From Lysobacteraceae bacterium SCN 69-320 (lineage in GTDB: Bacteria; Pseudomonadota; Gammaproteobacteria; Xanthomonadales; Rhodanobacteraceae): a stretch of DNA of 64,000 nucleotides. The notes beneath the pieces were generated by a model, which ran no database searches, was not told the DNA's origin, and saw only the letters and a list, made by a program, of their open reading frames with translations. Every line of letters starts with the position of its first letter. Within the stretch, counting starts at the first letter, position 1. Positions 45,855 to 54,284 of this stretch are shown here, one piece after another. The stretch is taken from assembly GCA_001725155.1 (NCBI GenBank), contig MEFP01000001.1, positions 124,001 to 188,000 on the forward strand. The letters run 5' to 3'. The translations under genes were made by a program, and so were the position numbers.

Positions 45855-46949
45855 ATGGCTTTCGACCGCATCACCGACATCATCGACGACATCCGCGCCG
45901 GCCGCATGGTCGTCATCCTCGACGACGAAGACCGCGAAAACGAGGGCGACGTCATCATGGCCGCCGAGAAGGTGCGGCCCGAGGACATCAACTTCATGGT
46001 GCGCGAGGCGCGCGGCCTGGTCTGCCTGTCGCTGACCCAGGCGCGCTGCCGCCAGCTCGGCCTCAAGCCCATGGTCATGGACAATACCTCGCCGTACCAC
46101 ACGAACTTCACCGTCTCGATCGAGGCCGCCGAAGGCGTGACCACGGGCATTTCAGCCTACGACCGTGCGCATACCGTGCGTACGGCCGTGCGTGCCGACG
46201 CACGCGCGCAGGATCTGTCGCAGCCCGGCCATATCTTTCCACTGACCGCGCAGCCCGGCGGCGTGCTGACGCGCGCCGGTCATACCGAAGCGGCCAGCGA
46301 CCTCGCCGCACTGGCCGGACTGGAACCGGCCGGCGTGCTCGTCGAAGTACTGCACGACGACGGCAGCATGGCGCGCCGGCCCGAACTCGAAGCGTTCGCG
46401 CGGAAGCACGGCCTGCGCATCGGCACGATCGCCGACCTGATCCGCTATCGCCTGGAAACCGAGAAGACCATCGAGCGCGTCCACGACGAGGCCGTCGACA
46501 CCGAGTTCGGGCCGTTCCGCCTCGTCGCCTACCGCGACGTCGTCAACAAGTCGCTGAACTTCGCGCTCGTGCGCGGGCAGGTCGACGACGGCGAGCCCGT
46601 GCTGACCCGCGTGCATGTGCGCAACACCTTGTCCGACGTGCTGCATCTGGTCCGTGCCGACCTCGGCCTGACCGTGACCGCGGCACTGCGCCGCGTCGCC
46701 GCCGAAGAGCGCGGCGTCGTGCTCGTGCTGTCGGAGCCCGGCGAGGACGAGGCCCTGCTCGACCGCCTGGGCCGCCGCGCACGCGCGAGCGGCAAGGCCG
46801 AAGCGGTGCAGGAATGGCGCCGCCACGGCCTCGGCGCGCAGATCCTGGCCGATCTCGGCATACGCCGGCTGCGCGTGCTCGGTACGGCGCGGCGTCTGGT
46901 CGGTCTGGCCGGCTTCGGACTCGAAGTCGTCGGTCACGAGGCGGGCTGA
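45855..46949 (+). CDS. ribB: 3,4-dihydroxy-2-butanone-4-phosphate synthase with degenerate GTP cyclohydrolase II domain
   Basis: This 364-residue RibBA-type protein has an intact DHBP synthase domain (1-205): [10 protein letters not shown] near 23-32, [11 protein letters not shown] and [11 protein letters not shown] near 98-108, and QPGHIFPL near 124-131. The C-terminal half (206-364) aligns in outline with GTP cyclohydrolase II. The zinc cysteines are missing: where the family has a Cys-rich segment, this protein reads [19 protein letters not shown]. The EGRGIGL loop is also replaced ([15 protein letters not shown]). It should therefore make only DHBP. It follows ribE by 62 bases. Confidence 0.94.
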   Translation: MAFDRITDIIDDIRAGRMVVILDDEDRENEGDVIMAAEKVRPEDINFMVREARGLVCLSLTQARCRQLGLKPMVMDNTSPYHTNFTVSIEAAEGVTTGISAYDRAHTVRTAVRADARAQDLSQPGHIFPLTAQPGGVLTRAGHTEAASDLAALAGLEPAGVLVEVLHDDGSMARRPELEAFARKHGLRIGTIADLIRYRLETEKTIERVHDEAVDTEFGPFRLVAYRDVVNKSLNFALVRGQVDDGEPVLTRVHVRNTLSDVLHLVRADLGLTVTAALRRVAAEERGVVLVLSEPGEDEALLDRLGRRARASGKAEAVQEWRRHGLGAQILADLGIRRLRVLGTARRLVGLAGFGLEVVGHEAG

Positions 46950-47068
46950 GCGGTATCGGCCTGCAAGGCACAATTCGACAGGAGATGGAGAGGGCGGAGC
47001 GTGCAGGGTGCCGCTGCGGCGCAAGGCCATAGTGGCCGAGTGAGCAGCAGCTGCTGCGCGGCGGGACG

Positions 47069-47087
47069 AGCCGGTTGCCGGCGATTT
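47069..47087 (+). terminator. weak hairpin with T-tract after ribB
   Basis: GCCGG (47070-47074) and CCGGC (47078-47082) flank TTG and are followed by GATTTTT. The stem is short. It separates ribB from a candidate -10 box TAGAAT at 47133-47138. Confidence 0.45.
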
Positions 47088-47132
47088 TTCCATTACCGGC
47101 CACCGGACCCCGCGACCGACAGCGGCCTCGGG

Positions 47133-47138
47133 TAGAAT
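47133..47138 (+). promoter_or_regulatory. candidate -10 box for ribH-nusB-thiL-pgpA
   Basis: TAGAAT followed by GACGACCC lies 30 bases before the ribH ATG. It is of the same type as the box before rnpB at 57024. Confidence 0.35.
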
Positions 47139-47168
47139 GACGACCCTTCCCGATACCTGTTGACGCCC

Positions 47169-47633
47169 ATGCCCCTGATCGCTGGCGAGCTCCGCGTCGC
47201 CCCGAACAGCCGTATCGCGATCGTCGCGAGCCGCTGGAATCCCCGAGTCGTCGATGCGCTGGTGGCCGGCGCCGAGCAGGTGCTGCAGGCGCACGGTGTC
47301 GCTGCCGAAGCCATCGACGTGATCCGCGTACCCGGCGCCTGGGAAATCCCGGCCGCGGCGGCGCGCCTGGCCGATGCCGGCAATCACGCGGCCGTGCTTT
47401 GCCTGGGCTGTGTCGTACGCGGCGAAACGCGTCACTACGAGCACATCGCCGACGGCTGTGCCCAGGGCCTCATGCGCGTCGCGCTGGACTATCGCCTTGC
47501 CGTGCTCAACGGCGTGCTGGCGGTCGAACGCCACGAAGACGCCCTGGCGCGCGCCGGCGGCGCGCACGGCAACAAGGGCGAGGAGATCGCGCTGGCCGCT
47601 TTGGAAATGATTGATTTGTGGAGAAAGCTGTGA
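47169..47633 (+). CDS. ribH: 6,7-dimethyl-8-ribityllumazine synthase
   Basis: This 154-residue protein condenses DHBP with the ribityl pyrimidine to lumazine, forming icosahedral or pentameric shells. Landmarks are [10 protein letters not shown] near 16-25 (substrate Trp), [11 protein letters not shown] near 54-64, [15 protein letters not shown] near 79-93 (catalytic His) and [14 protein letters not shown] near 134-147. The ATG at 47169 is preferred over TTG at 47160. It overlaps nusB (GTGA). Confidence 0.97.
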   Translation: MPLIAGELRVAPNSRIAIVASRWNPRVVDALVAGAEQVLQAHGVAAEAIDVIRVPGAWEIPAAAARLADAGNHAAVLCLGCVVRGETRHYEHIADGCAQGLMRVALDYRLAVLNGVLAVERHEDALARAGGAHGNKGEEIALAALEMIDLWRKL

Positions 47634-48085
47634 CGAATGCGCGACGACCCGAAGGTGTGGATCTGGCGGCCCGCTCGCGTGCGCGGCGGCGCGCGCTGCA
47701 GGCGCTGTATGCCTGGCAGCTCTCCGGCAGCGCGATCGGCGGCGTTATCGACCAGTTCCGCCACGAGCAGGACATGGAAGTCGCCGACGTCGAGTACTTC
47801 GAAGACCTCGTGCGCGGCGTCGAACGCCATTGCACCGAACTCGACGCGGGCCTGACGCCGTTCCTCGGCCGCGAAGTCGGCCAGGTCGATCCGATCGAGC
47901 GCGCCGCCCTGCGTCTGGGCGCCTACGAACTCAAATACCGCATCGACGTGCCGTACCGCGTCGTCATCAACGAAGCGATCGAGACGACCAAGCGCTTCGG
48001 CGCCGACCACGGCCATACCTACGTCAACGGCGTGCTCGACAAGCTGGCCGGCGAGTGGCGCAAGACCGAGTACCGCGGCCGCTGA
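47630..48085 (+). CDS. nusB: transcription antitermination factor NusB
   Basis: This 151-residue all-helical protein, with NusE (S10), binds boxA RNA and keeps RNA polymerase elongating on rRNA operons. [18 protein letters not shown] near 16-33 is the Arg-rich RNA-binding helix. [15 protein letters not shown] and [17 protein letters not shown] near 107-123 are family signatures. I chose GTG at 47630, inside the ribH stop, rather than GTG at 47618. The ribH-nusB-thiL-pgpA order is conserved in gammaproteobacteria. Confidence 0.95.
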   Translation: MTNARRPEGVDLAARSRARRRALQALYAWQLSGSAIGGVIDQFRHEQDMEVADVEYFEDLVRGVERHCTELDAGLTPFLGREVGQVDPIERAALRLGAYELKYRIDVPYRVVINEAIETTKRFGADHGHTYVNGVLDKLAGEWRKTEYRGR

Positions 48086-48091
48086 GCGCGC

Positions 48092-49066
48092 ATGGGTGAG
48101 TTCGCCCTGATCGAGGAAATCCGCCGGCGCTGCGCCGTCCCGCGCGCCGACGTGATCCTCGGCATCGGCGACGACGCGGCGTTGCTGCAGCCGCGCGCCG
48201 GCAGCGAGCTTGCCGTCAGCACCGACACCCTCGTAGCCGGTGTGCATTTCCCGGCCGGCACCGCGCCGTTCGACATCGGCTGGAAATCGCTTGCGGTCAA
48301 TCTGTCCGATCTGGCGGCCATGGGTGCCGAACCGGCCTGGGCGCTGCTCGCGCTGAGCCTGCCCGCAGCCGATGCCGACTGGCTCGCGGGTTTCTGCGAC
48401 GGCTTCGCCGCGCTGGCGCGGCAGCACGGCATCGCGCTGGTCGGCGGCGACACCACGCGCGGACCGTTGACCATCACGGTGACCGTGCACGGCTTCGCGC
48501 CGCCGGGGGCGGCGCTGCGCCGCGACGGCGCGCGCGCCGGCGACCGGATTCTCGTCAGCGGCATACCGGGCGAGGCCGCGGCGGGCCTGACCTGCCTGCT
48601 CGGCAGCGCGCTGCTGCATGCGGCCGGGCCGGTCGACCGCGACTACCTGCTCGAACGCCTGCAGCGGCCGATCCCGCGAGTCGCGCTCGGTCTAGCGCTG
48701 CGCGGTATCGCCAGCGCAGCCATCGACATATCCGACGGGTTGCGCCAGGACCTCGGTCATATCGCCGCACGCAGCGGCCTGGGCGCGGTGATCGTCACCG
48801 ACCGCCTGCCGCATTCCGAGGCGCTGCAGCGTGCCGGCGATGCGGACCAGCGTCTGCGCTGGCAGCTGGCCGGCGGCGACGACTACGAACTGTGCATCGC
48901 CGTGCCGCCGGCGCGCGTTGCCGCGGCCCAGGCTGCCGCCGCGGACTGCGGCACCGTGCTGACCGACATCGGCGCCTTCGAGGAAGGCGACGGCGTGCGC
49001 ATCGTCGATGCGGCCGGCGCCGATGTCGCGCTGCCGCGCAGCGGCTGGGAGCATTTCGTCGCATGA
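48092..49066 (+). CDS. thiL: thiamine-monophosphate kinase
   Basis: This 324-residue kinase converts thiamine phosphate to the pyrophosphate cofactor. MGEFALIEEIRRR is the usual start. GIGDDAALL near 26-34 and STDTLVAGVHF near 45-55 bind Mg-ATP. LVGGDTTRG near 116-124, DISDGLRQDLGHIAARSG near 209-226 and GGDDYEL near 260-266 complete the active site. It lies 6 bases after nusB and overlaps pgpA (ATGA). Confidence 0.97.
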   Translation: MGEFALIEEIRRRCAVPRADVILGIGDDAALLQPRAGSELAVSTDTLVAGVHFPAGTAPFDIGWKSLAVNLSDLAAMGAEPAWALLALSLPAADADWLAGFCDGFAALARQHGIALVGGDTTRGPLTITVTVHGFAPPGAALRRDGARAGDRILVSGIPGEAAAGLTCLLGSALLHAAGPVDRDYLLERLQRPIPRVALGLALRGIASAAIDISDGLRQDLGHIAARSGLGAVIVTDRLPHSEALQRAGDADQRLRWQLAGGDDYELCIAVPPARVAAAQAAAADCGTVLTDIGAFEEGDGVRIVDAAGADVALPRSGWEHFVA

Positions 49067-49554
49067 GCCCGAGCGCCGCGCAGCGCCGCACGATACTGAG
49101 TCATCCGGCCGGCTGGATTGCCAGCGGCTTCGGCGCAGGCCTGAGCCCGCTGGCGCCGGGTACGGTCGGCTCGGCCGTCGCCTTGCTGCCGTACCCGTGG
49201 CTGCGCGAACTGCCGCTGTGGGGCTATCTGGCGTTCGTGGCGGCCGTGTTCGTGCTCGGCATCTGGGCCTCGCGCGTGCTTGCCGCGCGCCTGCACATCG
49301 AGGATCCCGGCTGCATCGTCGTCGACGAGTTCGTCGGCCAGTGGCTTGCGCTCGCGTTCGCGCCGCCGGGCTGGATCTGGATACTTGTGGGTTTCTTGCT
49401 TTTCAGGCTCTTCGATGTGGCCAAGCCCTGGCCCGTATCCTGGGCCGACCGCCGGGTCGGCGGCGGTCTCGGCGTCATGCTCGACGACGCGCTGGCGGGC
49501 CTTCTCGCCGCGGCCGCGCTGGCCGTTCTGGTCTGGGGTGTTGCGCACTTCTAG
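49063..49554 (+). CDS. pgpA: phosphatidylglycerophosphatase A
   Basis: This 163-residue membrane phosphatase dephosphorylates phosphatidylglycerol phosphate. It has GFGAGLSPLAPGTVGS near 22-37, a membrane helix, then HIEDPGCIVVDEFVGQW near 78-94 with the acidic catalytic residues, and further helices with LFRLFDVAKPWP near 113-124. It is the last gene of the ribH-nusB-thiL-pgpA unit. Its TAG stop shares the palindrome CTAG with the stop of the convergent DUF3592 gene. Confidence 0.96.
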   Translation: MSPSAAQRRTILSHPAGWIASGFGAGLSPLAPGTVGSAVALLPYPWLRELPLWGYLAFVAAVFVLGIWASRVLAARLHIEDPGCIVVDEFVGQWLALAFAPPGWIWILVGFLLFRLFDVAKPWPVSWADRRVGGGLGVMLDDALAGLLAAAALAVLVWGVAHF

Positions 49555-50327
49555 CGCAGCGCGGCGCGCGAGCGCCGCATCGTGTGTTCGAGCGGCGGCA
49601 GGGTTGCGGGGGCGATGACGCTCTGCGCCGGATCGGCGCTGTCGGCGAGCACGCGCACTGTGGCGGAGTCCACCGGCATCGGGTCGTAGTGGAACGGACC
49701 GCTCAGGGTCTGCTGCGGCCGTCCGGCGGAATCGCGCCAGGTCGCGACCGGTGCCCAGCGCGTGAACTTGCCCCAGGACACGGCCTGCGAGCGCACCGAT
49801 TCCACTGCGGTCGCGACGCCGGCGCGCTGCAGCCGCGCATAGCCTTCCTTGTGACGCCGCAGCCGGCGCCGGAGAAACAGCAGATAGAGCAGCGGCGCCA
49901 GGCCCAGGCCGATCCAGAAAATCGTCGACGCGACATTGCCGCCCACGTTCCCGACGTCGACGCTGCCTTCGTGGCCGCGCCGACAGAGCACCGGCAGGCG
50001 TTCGCCGGCGCGCAAGCCGTCGCGCGATATGCCGGTCAGATTGGCGACGTGGCCGGCGGCCGTATGCGTGACGCCGCGGTCGTCGACGTAGCGGACGGTG
50101 TAGGTGCTGCGGTTCTGCACCTCGACGATCTCGCCCGTCGCGCGCAGCGTAGAGCGGCCCTGCTGCCAGGCGCTGAGCAGCAGCGCGCCGGCCAGCAGGG
50201 CGAGCGCGGCGAATCCGACCGGGACTGCGCTCGACAGCTGCACTGCATGGTCCAGATAGTCCGGCGGCGAGGCGGAAAGAACGGCCTCGCGGCTGACAGG
50301 TGCCGGCTGCGTGTCGCGGGTCGTCAT
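49551..50327 (-). CDS. DUF3592-type membrane protein
   Basis: This 258-residue protein has two membrane helices, about 35-53 (VGFAALALLAGALLLSAW) and 137-155 (WIGLGLAPLLYLLFL). Between them lies a small beta domain (GEIVEVQNRSTYTVRYVDDRGV near 66-87) characteristic of DUF3592 proteins. A second soluble region follows the second helix. I chose the ATG at 50327; upstream in-frame sequence is Arg/Cys-rich and antisense-like. Function is unknown. It lies 94 bases downstream of the PilO-like gene on the same strand. Confidence 0.7.
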   Translation of the reverse strand: MTTRDTQPAPVSREAVLSASPPDYLDHAVQLSSAVPVGFAALALLAGALLLSAWQQGRSTLRATGEIVEVQNRSTYTVRYVDDRGVTHTAAGHVANLTGISRDGLRAGERLPVLCRRGHEGSVDVGNVGGNVASTIFWIGLGLAPLLYLLFLRRRLRRHKEGYARLQRAGVATAVESVRSQAVSWGKFTRWAPVATWRDSAGRPQQTLSGPFHYDPMPVDSATVRVLADSADPAQSVIAPATLPPLEHTMRRSRAALR

Positions 50328-50421
50328 GGCGGGCAAGGTCTGGTCGGCGGGGCAAGGGCGATGTCCACGGCAAGCGCCGGTGGCGCGGGCCGTGCCGCAC
50401 CGATCGCGGCCGCCGCCTCGT

Positions 50422-50973
50422 CTAGGGCCTGCGTTTCGGCGGTTGATCGTCCCCGTTGTAGCGGAAGTAGTCGGTTTCCACCTCGGCCGTATAGCTGTTG
50501 CCGGCCTCGGCGAAACGCACGCGGCGCAGGCGCTGCAGCGGCACGATCTCGGCATAGTCGCGCAGGAACGCCTGCAGCGCCGGCAGGCTGCCGCGCAGCG
50601 AGAACGTGAACGCCCGGCGTGCGTAGAACTCGCCCGGCTGCTCGCGGCCCTGCTGCGGCGGCGTCAGTACCAGGCCATGTTGTCCGGCCAGCGCCTGCAG
50701 GCCGGCGTTGATTTCGTCGTCGGCAAACTGCGTCGGCAACTGCTGTTCGAGCTGGGCGAGATCCTTGCGCACGGCGTTGACGTCCTGGGCGTAGGCGTCG
50801 AGGTCGGCCACGTGGCGGCGGCGCAGGTCGATGCTCTCGTCGAGCCACTGCACGGCCAGGTCGCCGCGTTCGCAGCGCTCCTGCGCATCCAGCAGCAGCC
50901 AGAGTCCGACCAGCGCGCCAGTCACCAGGGATAGCGCGACGACGGCGCGGCCCGCGGCGGCGGCCGCGCTCAC
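50422..50973 (-). CDS. PilO/GspM-like bitopic membrane protein
   Basis: This 183-residue protein has one N-terminal helix (about 9-28), a long coiled coil (LDESIDLRRRHVADLDAYAQDVNAVRKDL region, residues 43-80) and a C-terminal ferredoxin-like domain with FTFSLRGSLPALQAFLRDYAEI near 122-143. This is the architecture of PilO and GspM. It overlaps the PilN-like gene upstream (ATGA). No PilM, PilP or secretin gene is beside it. The pair may serve a reduced pilus or secretion-like device. Confidence 0.7.
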   Translation of the reverse strand: MSAAAAAGRAVVALSLVTGALVGLWLLLDAQERCERGDLAVQWLDESIDLRRRHVADLDAYAQDVNAVRKDLAQLEQQLPTQFADDEINAGLQALAGQHGLVLTPPQQGREQPGEFYARRAFTFSLRGSLPALQAFLRDYAEIVPLQRLRRVRFAEAGNSYTAEVETDYFRYNGDDQPPKRRP

Positions 50974-51515
50974 GGCTGCGCCTCGGCCGTGCCGGCGGCG
51001 CGCGCGATTTCGGCGAAGCGCGCCGGATCCAGGCGCGCGGTGTAGCGCACCTGCTCGGCGCCGGCCGGCGTGGCGGGTTGGCGCTGACTGATGCGCGCAT
51101 CGCCAAAGCCGGCCTTGCGCAAGCGATCGAGTACGGCGTCGGTCGCTGCCGCGTCGGTGCAGCGCGCCTGCAGGCTCAGCTGCTTCTCGTCGACGTCCAG
51201 ATCGACGAGGTTGGCGCCGGCCGGCATCGCGGCGGCCAGCGCGAACGCCGCCTGCTGGCCGCGCTGCGGTTCCTGCAGCACGTCGACGATCTGCTTGCGC
51301 GCGAACATCGCGCTGCGCAGGCGATCGAGGTTGCCGATGGGTTCGAGCTGCGCGTCGAGCGCGGCAAGCTGGGTTTCCTGCTTGTGCAGCTCCGCGGCAA
51401 ACCGATGTTCGCGCCAGTAGTAATAGCCGGCTGCGGCCGCGAGCGGCAGGCAGGCGGCAACGAAGGCCAGCATCGCGCGCCGCAGCGTGCTGCCGGGACT
51501 GCCGGCGACGCTCAC
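50970..51515 (-). CDS. PilN-like bitopic membrane protein
   Basis: This 181-residue protein has one N-terminal helix (about 13-34), a coiled coil (HRFAAELHKQETQLAALDAQ near 37-56) and a PilN-like domain with MFARKQIVDVLQ near 69-80 and ANLVDLDVDEKQLSL near 100-114. It is clearly of the PilN/GspL periplasmic type but lacks the cytoplasmic part of GspL. It overlaps both neighbours by ATGA, so it is made with the PilO-like and DUF4019 proteins. Confidence 0.7.
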   Translation of the reverse strand: MSVAGSPGSTLRRAMLAFVAACLPLAAAAGYYYWREHRFAAELHKQETQLAALDAQLEPIGNLDRLRSAMFARKQIVDVLQEPQRGQQAAFALAAAMPAGANLVDLDVDEKQLSLQARCTDAAATDAVLDRLRKAGFGDARISQRQPATPAGAEQVRYTARLDPARFAEIARAAGTAEAQP

Positions 51516-51949
51516 GGCCGGCGCACCTTGTCGGCCGCGCTGCAGCGCGCGGCCGGATCGGCCGGCGGCGGGCCGACGCGGTAGGCCTGCACCGTCGGCT
51601 CCTCGGCCGCGCTCAGCGTGACCTTTTCGGCGATGCGGCGGCCGTCGGCGAACTGGGTAACGAAGACGGCATCGACGCGCGTGGGCGCTTCACGCCGCTG
51701 CAGGCCCAGCGACTTGCGGCAGCTCGGCTGCCCGCTGCCCCGCGCAGCGATCTGCGCCTGGCTCCAGCGTGAAAGATCGGTGCCGCGCTGCACGGTCGCC
51801 GCGGTCTGCTGCCAGGCCTGCGCATAGCGGCCGCTGTCGAGCAGCTCCAGCCAGGCCTGCGCCTGCTGCGTCGCTGTCGCGGGTTCGGCGGCGACGGCGC
51901 CGGGAGGCACGGCCAGAAGCAGGGCGAATACGACGTTCGGGCAGCGCAT
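51512..51949 (-). CDS. DUF4019-type periplasmic protein
   Basis: This 145-residue protein has a signal peptide (MRCPNVVFALLLAVPPGAVAAE, cleaved near 21). It then shows the DUF4019 pattern: AQAWLELLDSGRYAQAWQQTAATVQ near 30-54, a Trp-containing helix, and FVTQFADGRRIAEKVTLS near 95-112. Two cysteines may pair. It heads a three-gene overlapping unit with the PilN- and PilO-like genes and lies 9 bases after the flavin oxidase stop. DUF4019 proteins have no known function. Confidence 0.7.
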   Translation of the reverse strand: MRCPNVVFALLLAVPPGAVAAEPATATQQAQAWLELLDSGRYAQAWQQTAATVQRGTDLSRWSQAQIAARGSGQPSCRKSLGLQRREAPTRVDAVFVTQFADGRRIAEKVTLSAAEEPTVQAYRVGPPPADPAARCSAADKVRRP

Positions 51950-51958
51950 CGGCGGTTC

Positions 51959-53335
51959 CTAGTCGGGCAGCAGCTTGCCCGGATTGAGTATGCCATCGGG
52001 GTCGAACTGGGCCTTGATCCGCCGCATCAGCGCGAGCGCCATCGGATCGAGCGCGCGCGGCAGGAATTCGCGTTTGACCAGGCCTATGCCGTGCTCGCCC
52101 GACAAGGTGCCGTCGAGCGCGAGCACGAGATCGAACACCGCCGCGAGGCAGCCCGGCGCCGCGGCGGCCTGGGCCGGATCCTCGGGGCGGTACAGCAGAT
52201 TGACGTGGATGTTGCCGTTGCCGGCATGGCCGAAGTTCACTATAGGAATATGGAATTTCTGCGAAATGCTCTTGAGGCCGTCTATGAGCTCGGGCAGGCG
52301 GCTGACCGGCACGACGACGTCCTCGTTGATCTTCATCGGTGCGATCGCGCGCAGCGCCGGCGACAACGCCTTGCGCGCGGCCCAGAGATCGGCGATCTCG
52401 GCCTCGCTGTCGGCGGCACGGCAGTCGATCAGGCCGGCCCCGCGCGCCGCCGCGGCGACGGCCTCGACCGCCGTCGGCAGGAACGCGGCTTCTCCGTCGA
52501 CTTCGATCAGCAGCATGGCGCCGGCAACCGGCACGGCATCGCCGCCATGCTTGCGCGCGAGACGCAGCGCCTCGTCGTCGAGGAATTCCAGGGCGCAGGG
52601 CGTGACCGGCTGGGCCATGATGCGCGACACCGCCGCGGCGGCACTCGTGATGTCAGCGTAGGTCGCTCGCAGTACGCGCTTGGCCGCGGCCAGCGGCGTG
52701 AGCTTCAAGGTCGCTTCGGTGATCAGCGCCAGGGTGCCTTCGGCGCCGATCAGCAGACGCGTGAGGTCATAGCCCGTGGCGCCCTTGCTCGTGTAATAGC
52801 CGGCGCGGAACGTTTCGCCGCTGCCGGCGACGGCCTGCAGGCCCAAGGTGTTCTCGCGCGGCGCGCCGTATTTCACGGTGCGCGGTCCGGCCGCGTTGCA
52901 GGCGAGATTGCCGCCGATGCTGCAGTACGCGCTGGACGTGGGATCGGGCGGCCAGAAGAAGCCCAGCGGCTTCAGTGCCGCCTGCAGGTCGCCGTTGAGC
53001 ACGCCCGGTTCGACCACGGCGTAGCGATTCGCCGTGTCGATGCGCAGGATGCGGTTCATGCGTTCGAACGAAACCACCACGCCGCCGGCCACGGGCACGG
53101 TCGCGCCGGTAGTGTTGGTGCCGCGGCCACGCGCGATCAGCGGCGTGCGCGCGGCGCGGCAGGCCTGCACGAGTGCGACGACCTGCTCGTGCGTGGTCGG
53201 AAACACGACCGCGTCGGGCAGGGCGCGGCGCCGCGAATTGTCGTAGCCGTAGGTCAGGCATTCGGCCGGATCGACGCTGAGCGCGTCCGGAAAGATCGCG
53301 GCGAGGGTCTGCTGCAGTCCGGCGGCCAGCGCCAC
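51959..53335 (-). CDS. FAD-linked oxidase, GlcD / D-lactate dehydrogenase-like
   Basis: This 458-residue flavoprotein of the vanillyl-alcohol-oxidase superfamily has a PP-loop FAD site (LIARGRGTNTTGATVPVAGG near 65-84, SSAYCSIGGNLACNAAG near 133-149). The C-terminal cap contains the substrate region FGHAGNGNIHVNLLY near 378-392 and LSGEHGIGLVKREFL near 422-436. Such enzymes oxidise D-2-hydroxy acids (glycolate, D-lactate, D-2-hydroxyglutarate) and pass electrons to the membrane. No GlcE/GlcF or iron-sulfur partner is adjacent, so a single-subunit D-lactate type is more likely. It starts just past the BON gene. Confidence 0.88.
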   Translation of the reverse strand: MALAAGLQQTLAAIFPDALSVDPAECLTYGYDNSRRRALPDAVVFPTTHEQVVALVQACRAARTPLIARGRGTNTTGATVPVAGGVVVSFERMNRILRIDTANRYAVVEPGVLNGDLQAALKPLGFFWPPDPTSSAYCSIGGNLACNAAGPRTVKYGAPRENTLGLQAVAGSGETFRAGYYTSKGATGYDLTRLLIGAEGTLALITEATLKLTPLAAAKRVLRATYADITSAAAAVSRIMAQPVTPCALEFLDDEALRLARKHGGDAVPVAGAMLLIEVDGEAAFLPTAVEAVAAAARGAGLIDCRAADSEAEIADLWAARKALSPALRAIAPMKINEDVVVPVSRLPELIDGLKSISQKFHIPIVNFGHAGNGNIHVNLLYRPEDPAQAAAAPGCLAAVFDLVLALDGTLSGEHGIGLVKREFLPRALDPMALALMRRIKAQFDPDGILNPGKLLPD

Positions 53336-53338
53336 GGC

Positions 53339-53923
53339 TCAGTCCTGGTACTCGAACACGCGCACGACCTTCTCCACGCCGGCCACGTTGCGCGCAATGT
53401 CGGCGACGCGCTCGGCTTCCTCGCGCGAGACCAGGCCCATCAGATAGACCGTGCGGTGCACCGTGGTCACATTGACGCGGGTCGGATCGAAGCCGGCCAT
53501 GTCGACGATGTCGAGCAGTGCGGTCTTCACATGCACCGAAATCGTGTTGTCGCGGCGCCGCGACAGGAAGCCTTCGGGCTCGCGCACCTCGATCTCGTTG
53601 ACGAGGCGGCGCACGCCTTCGTAGCCGCTGACTCGCCGCTCGGCGCGCTCCTTGAGCTCTGCCGTGCGCACTTCACCGGCCAGCAGCATCACGCCGTTGT
53701 AGACGACGATCGTGACGTTGTTCTTGAGCGCGAGCTCCTTGTCCTTGTTGAAATTGTCGTAGGCCGTCGTCTGGATGTTGCGATCGCTGATGACCGTGGT
53801 CCAGCTGCGCCGGTCGTGGCCGACGCCGGCGGCGGTGCCGCCGATGACGGCGGCGACGCAGCCCGACAGCAGCACGGTCAGCAGGAGCGGAATCAGCAGG
53901 CGGATCGTGGCGGCTTTCATCAT
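53339..53923 (-). CDS. dolP: BON-domain outer-membrane lipoprotein (DolP/YraP-like)
   Basis: This 194-residue protein has a lipoprotein signal with lipobox LLSGC (Cys22). Two BON domains follow: about 62-115 (VTIVVYNGVMLLAGEVRTAE, ERRVSGYEGVRRLVNEIEV) and 125-190 (ISVHVKTALLD, VYLMGLVSREEAERVADIA). DolP binds anionic phospholipid at division sites and supports outer-membrane integrity. Start is ATG at 53923, with an alternative ATG one codon in. It follows yraN as in the E. coli yraL-yraM-yraN-diaA-yraP cluster, but diaA is missing. Confidence 0.88.
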   Translation of the reverse strand: MMKAATIRLLIPLLLTVLLSGCVAAVIGGTAAGVGHDRRSWTTVISDRNIQTTAYDNFNKDKELALKNNVTIVVYNGVMLLAGEVRTAELKERAERRVSGYEGVRRLVNEIEVREPEGFLSRRRDNTISVHVKTALLDIVDMAGFDPTRVNVTTVHRTVYLMGLVSREEAERVADIARNVAGVEKVVRVFEYQD

Positions 53924-53933
53924 GCGATCTCTC

Positions 53934-54284
53934 TCAATGCGCGTCGAAGGCGGAGCGTTCCCAGCGACAGGTTCCGGCATCGCCGCTGAACGCGACGCTG
54001 TCGAAGCGGCAGGCGCTGTGCGCGAACGCGGGATGGGCGGCGAGGAACAGCTCGGCGGCGCGGACCAGCCGGCGCTGCTTGGCCGGGCCAATCGACGCGC
54101 TGGGATCTTCGTCCGAGGTCGCGCCGCGATAGCGCACCTCGACGAAGACCAGCGCGTCGCCGTCACGCATGACTAGGTCGATCTCGCCGTAGCGGCACTG
54201 CCAGTTGCGGGCGACCAGGCGCAGGCCGGCGCGTTCGAGTTCGGCCTGCGCGGCGCGCTCCCAGACGGCGCCGAGCGAGCGCAT
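53934..54284 (-). CDS. yraN: YraN-like UPF0102 protein
   Basis: This 116-residue protein has a Holliday-junction-resolvase-like nuclease fold. AQAELERAGLRLVARNWQC near 13-31, GEIDLVMRDGDALVFVEVRYR near 33-53 (Asp and Glu-x-Arg in place of the common ExK) and GPAKQRRLVRAAELFL near 67-82 match the family. Its cellular role is not established. Its ATG overlaps the lpoA stop (TGATG). Confidence 0.93.
   Translation of the reverse strand: MRSLGAVWERAAQAELERAGLRLVARNWQCRYGEIDLVMRDGDALVFVEVRYRGATSDEDPSASIGPAKQRRLVRAAELFLAAHPAFAHSACRFDSVAFSGDAGTCRWERSAFDAH

Noticed and set aside
45118-47168. FMN riboswitch upstream of rib genes
   Set aside because: None of the gaps before ribE, ribB or ribH shows the conserved FMN-aptamer segments.
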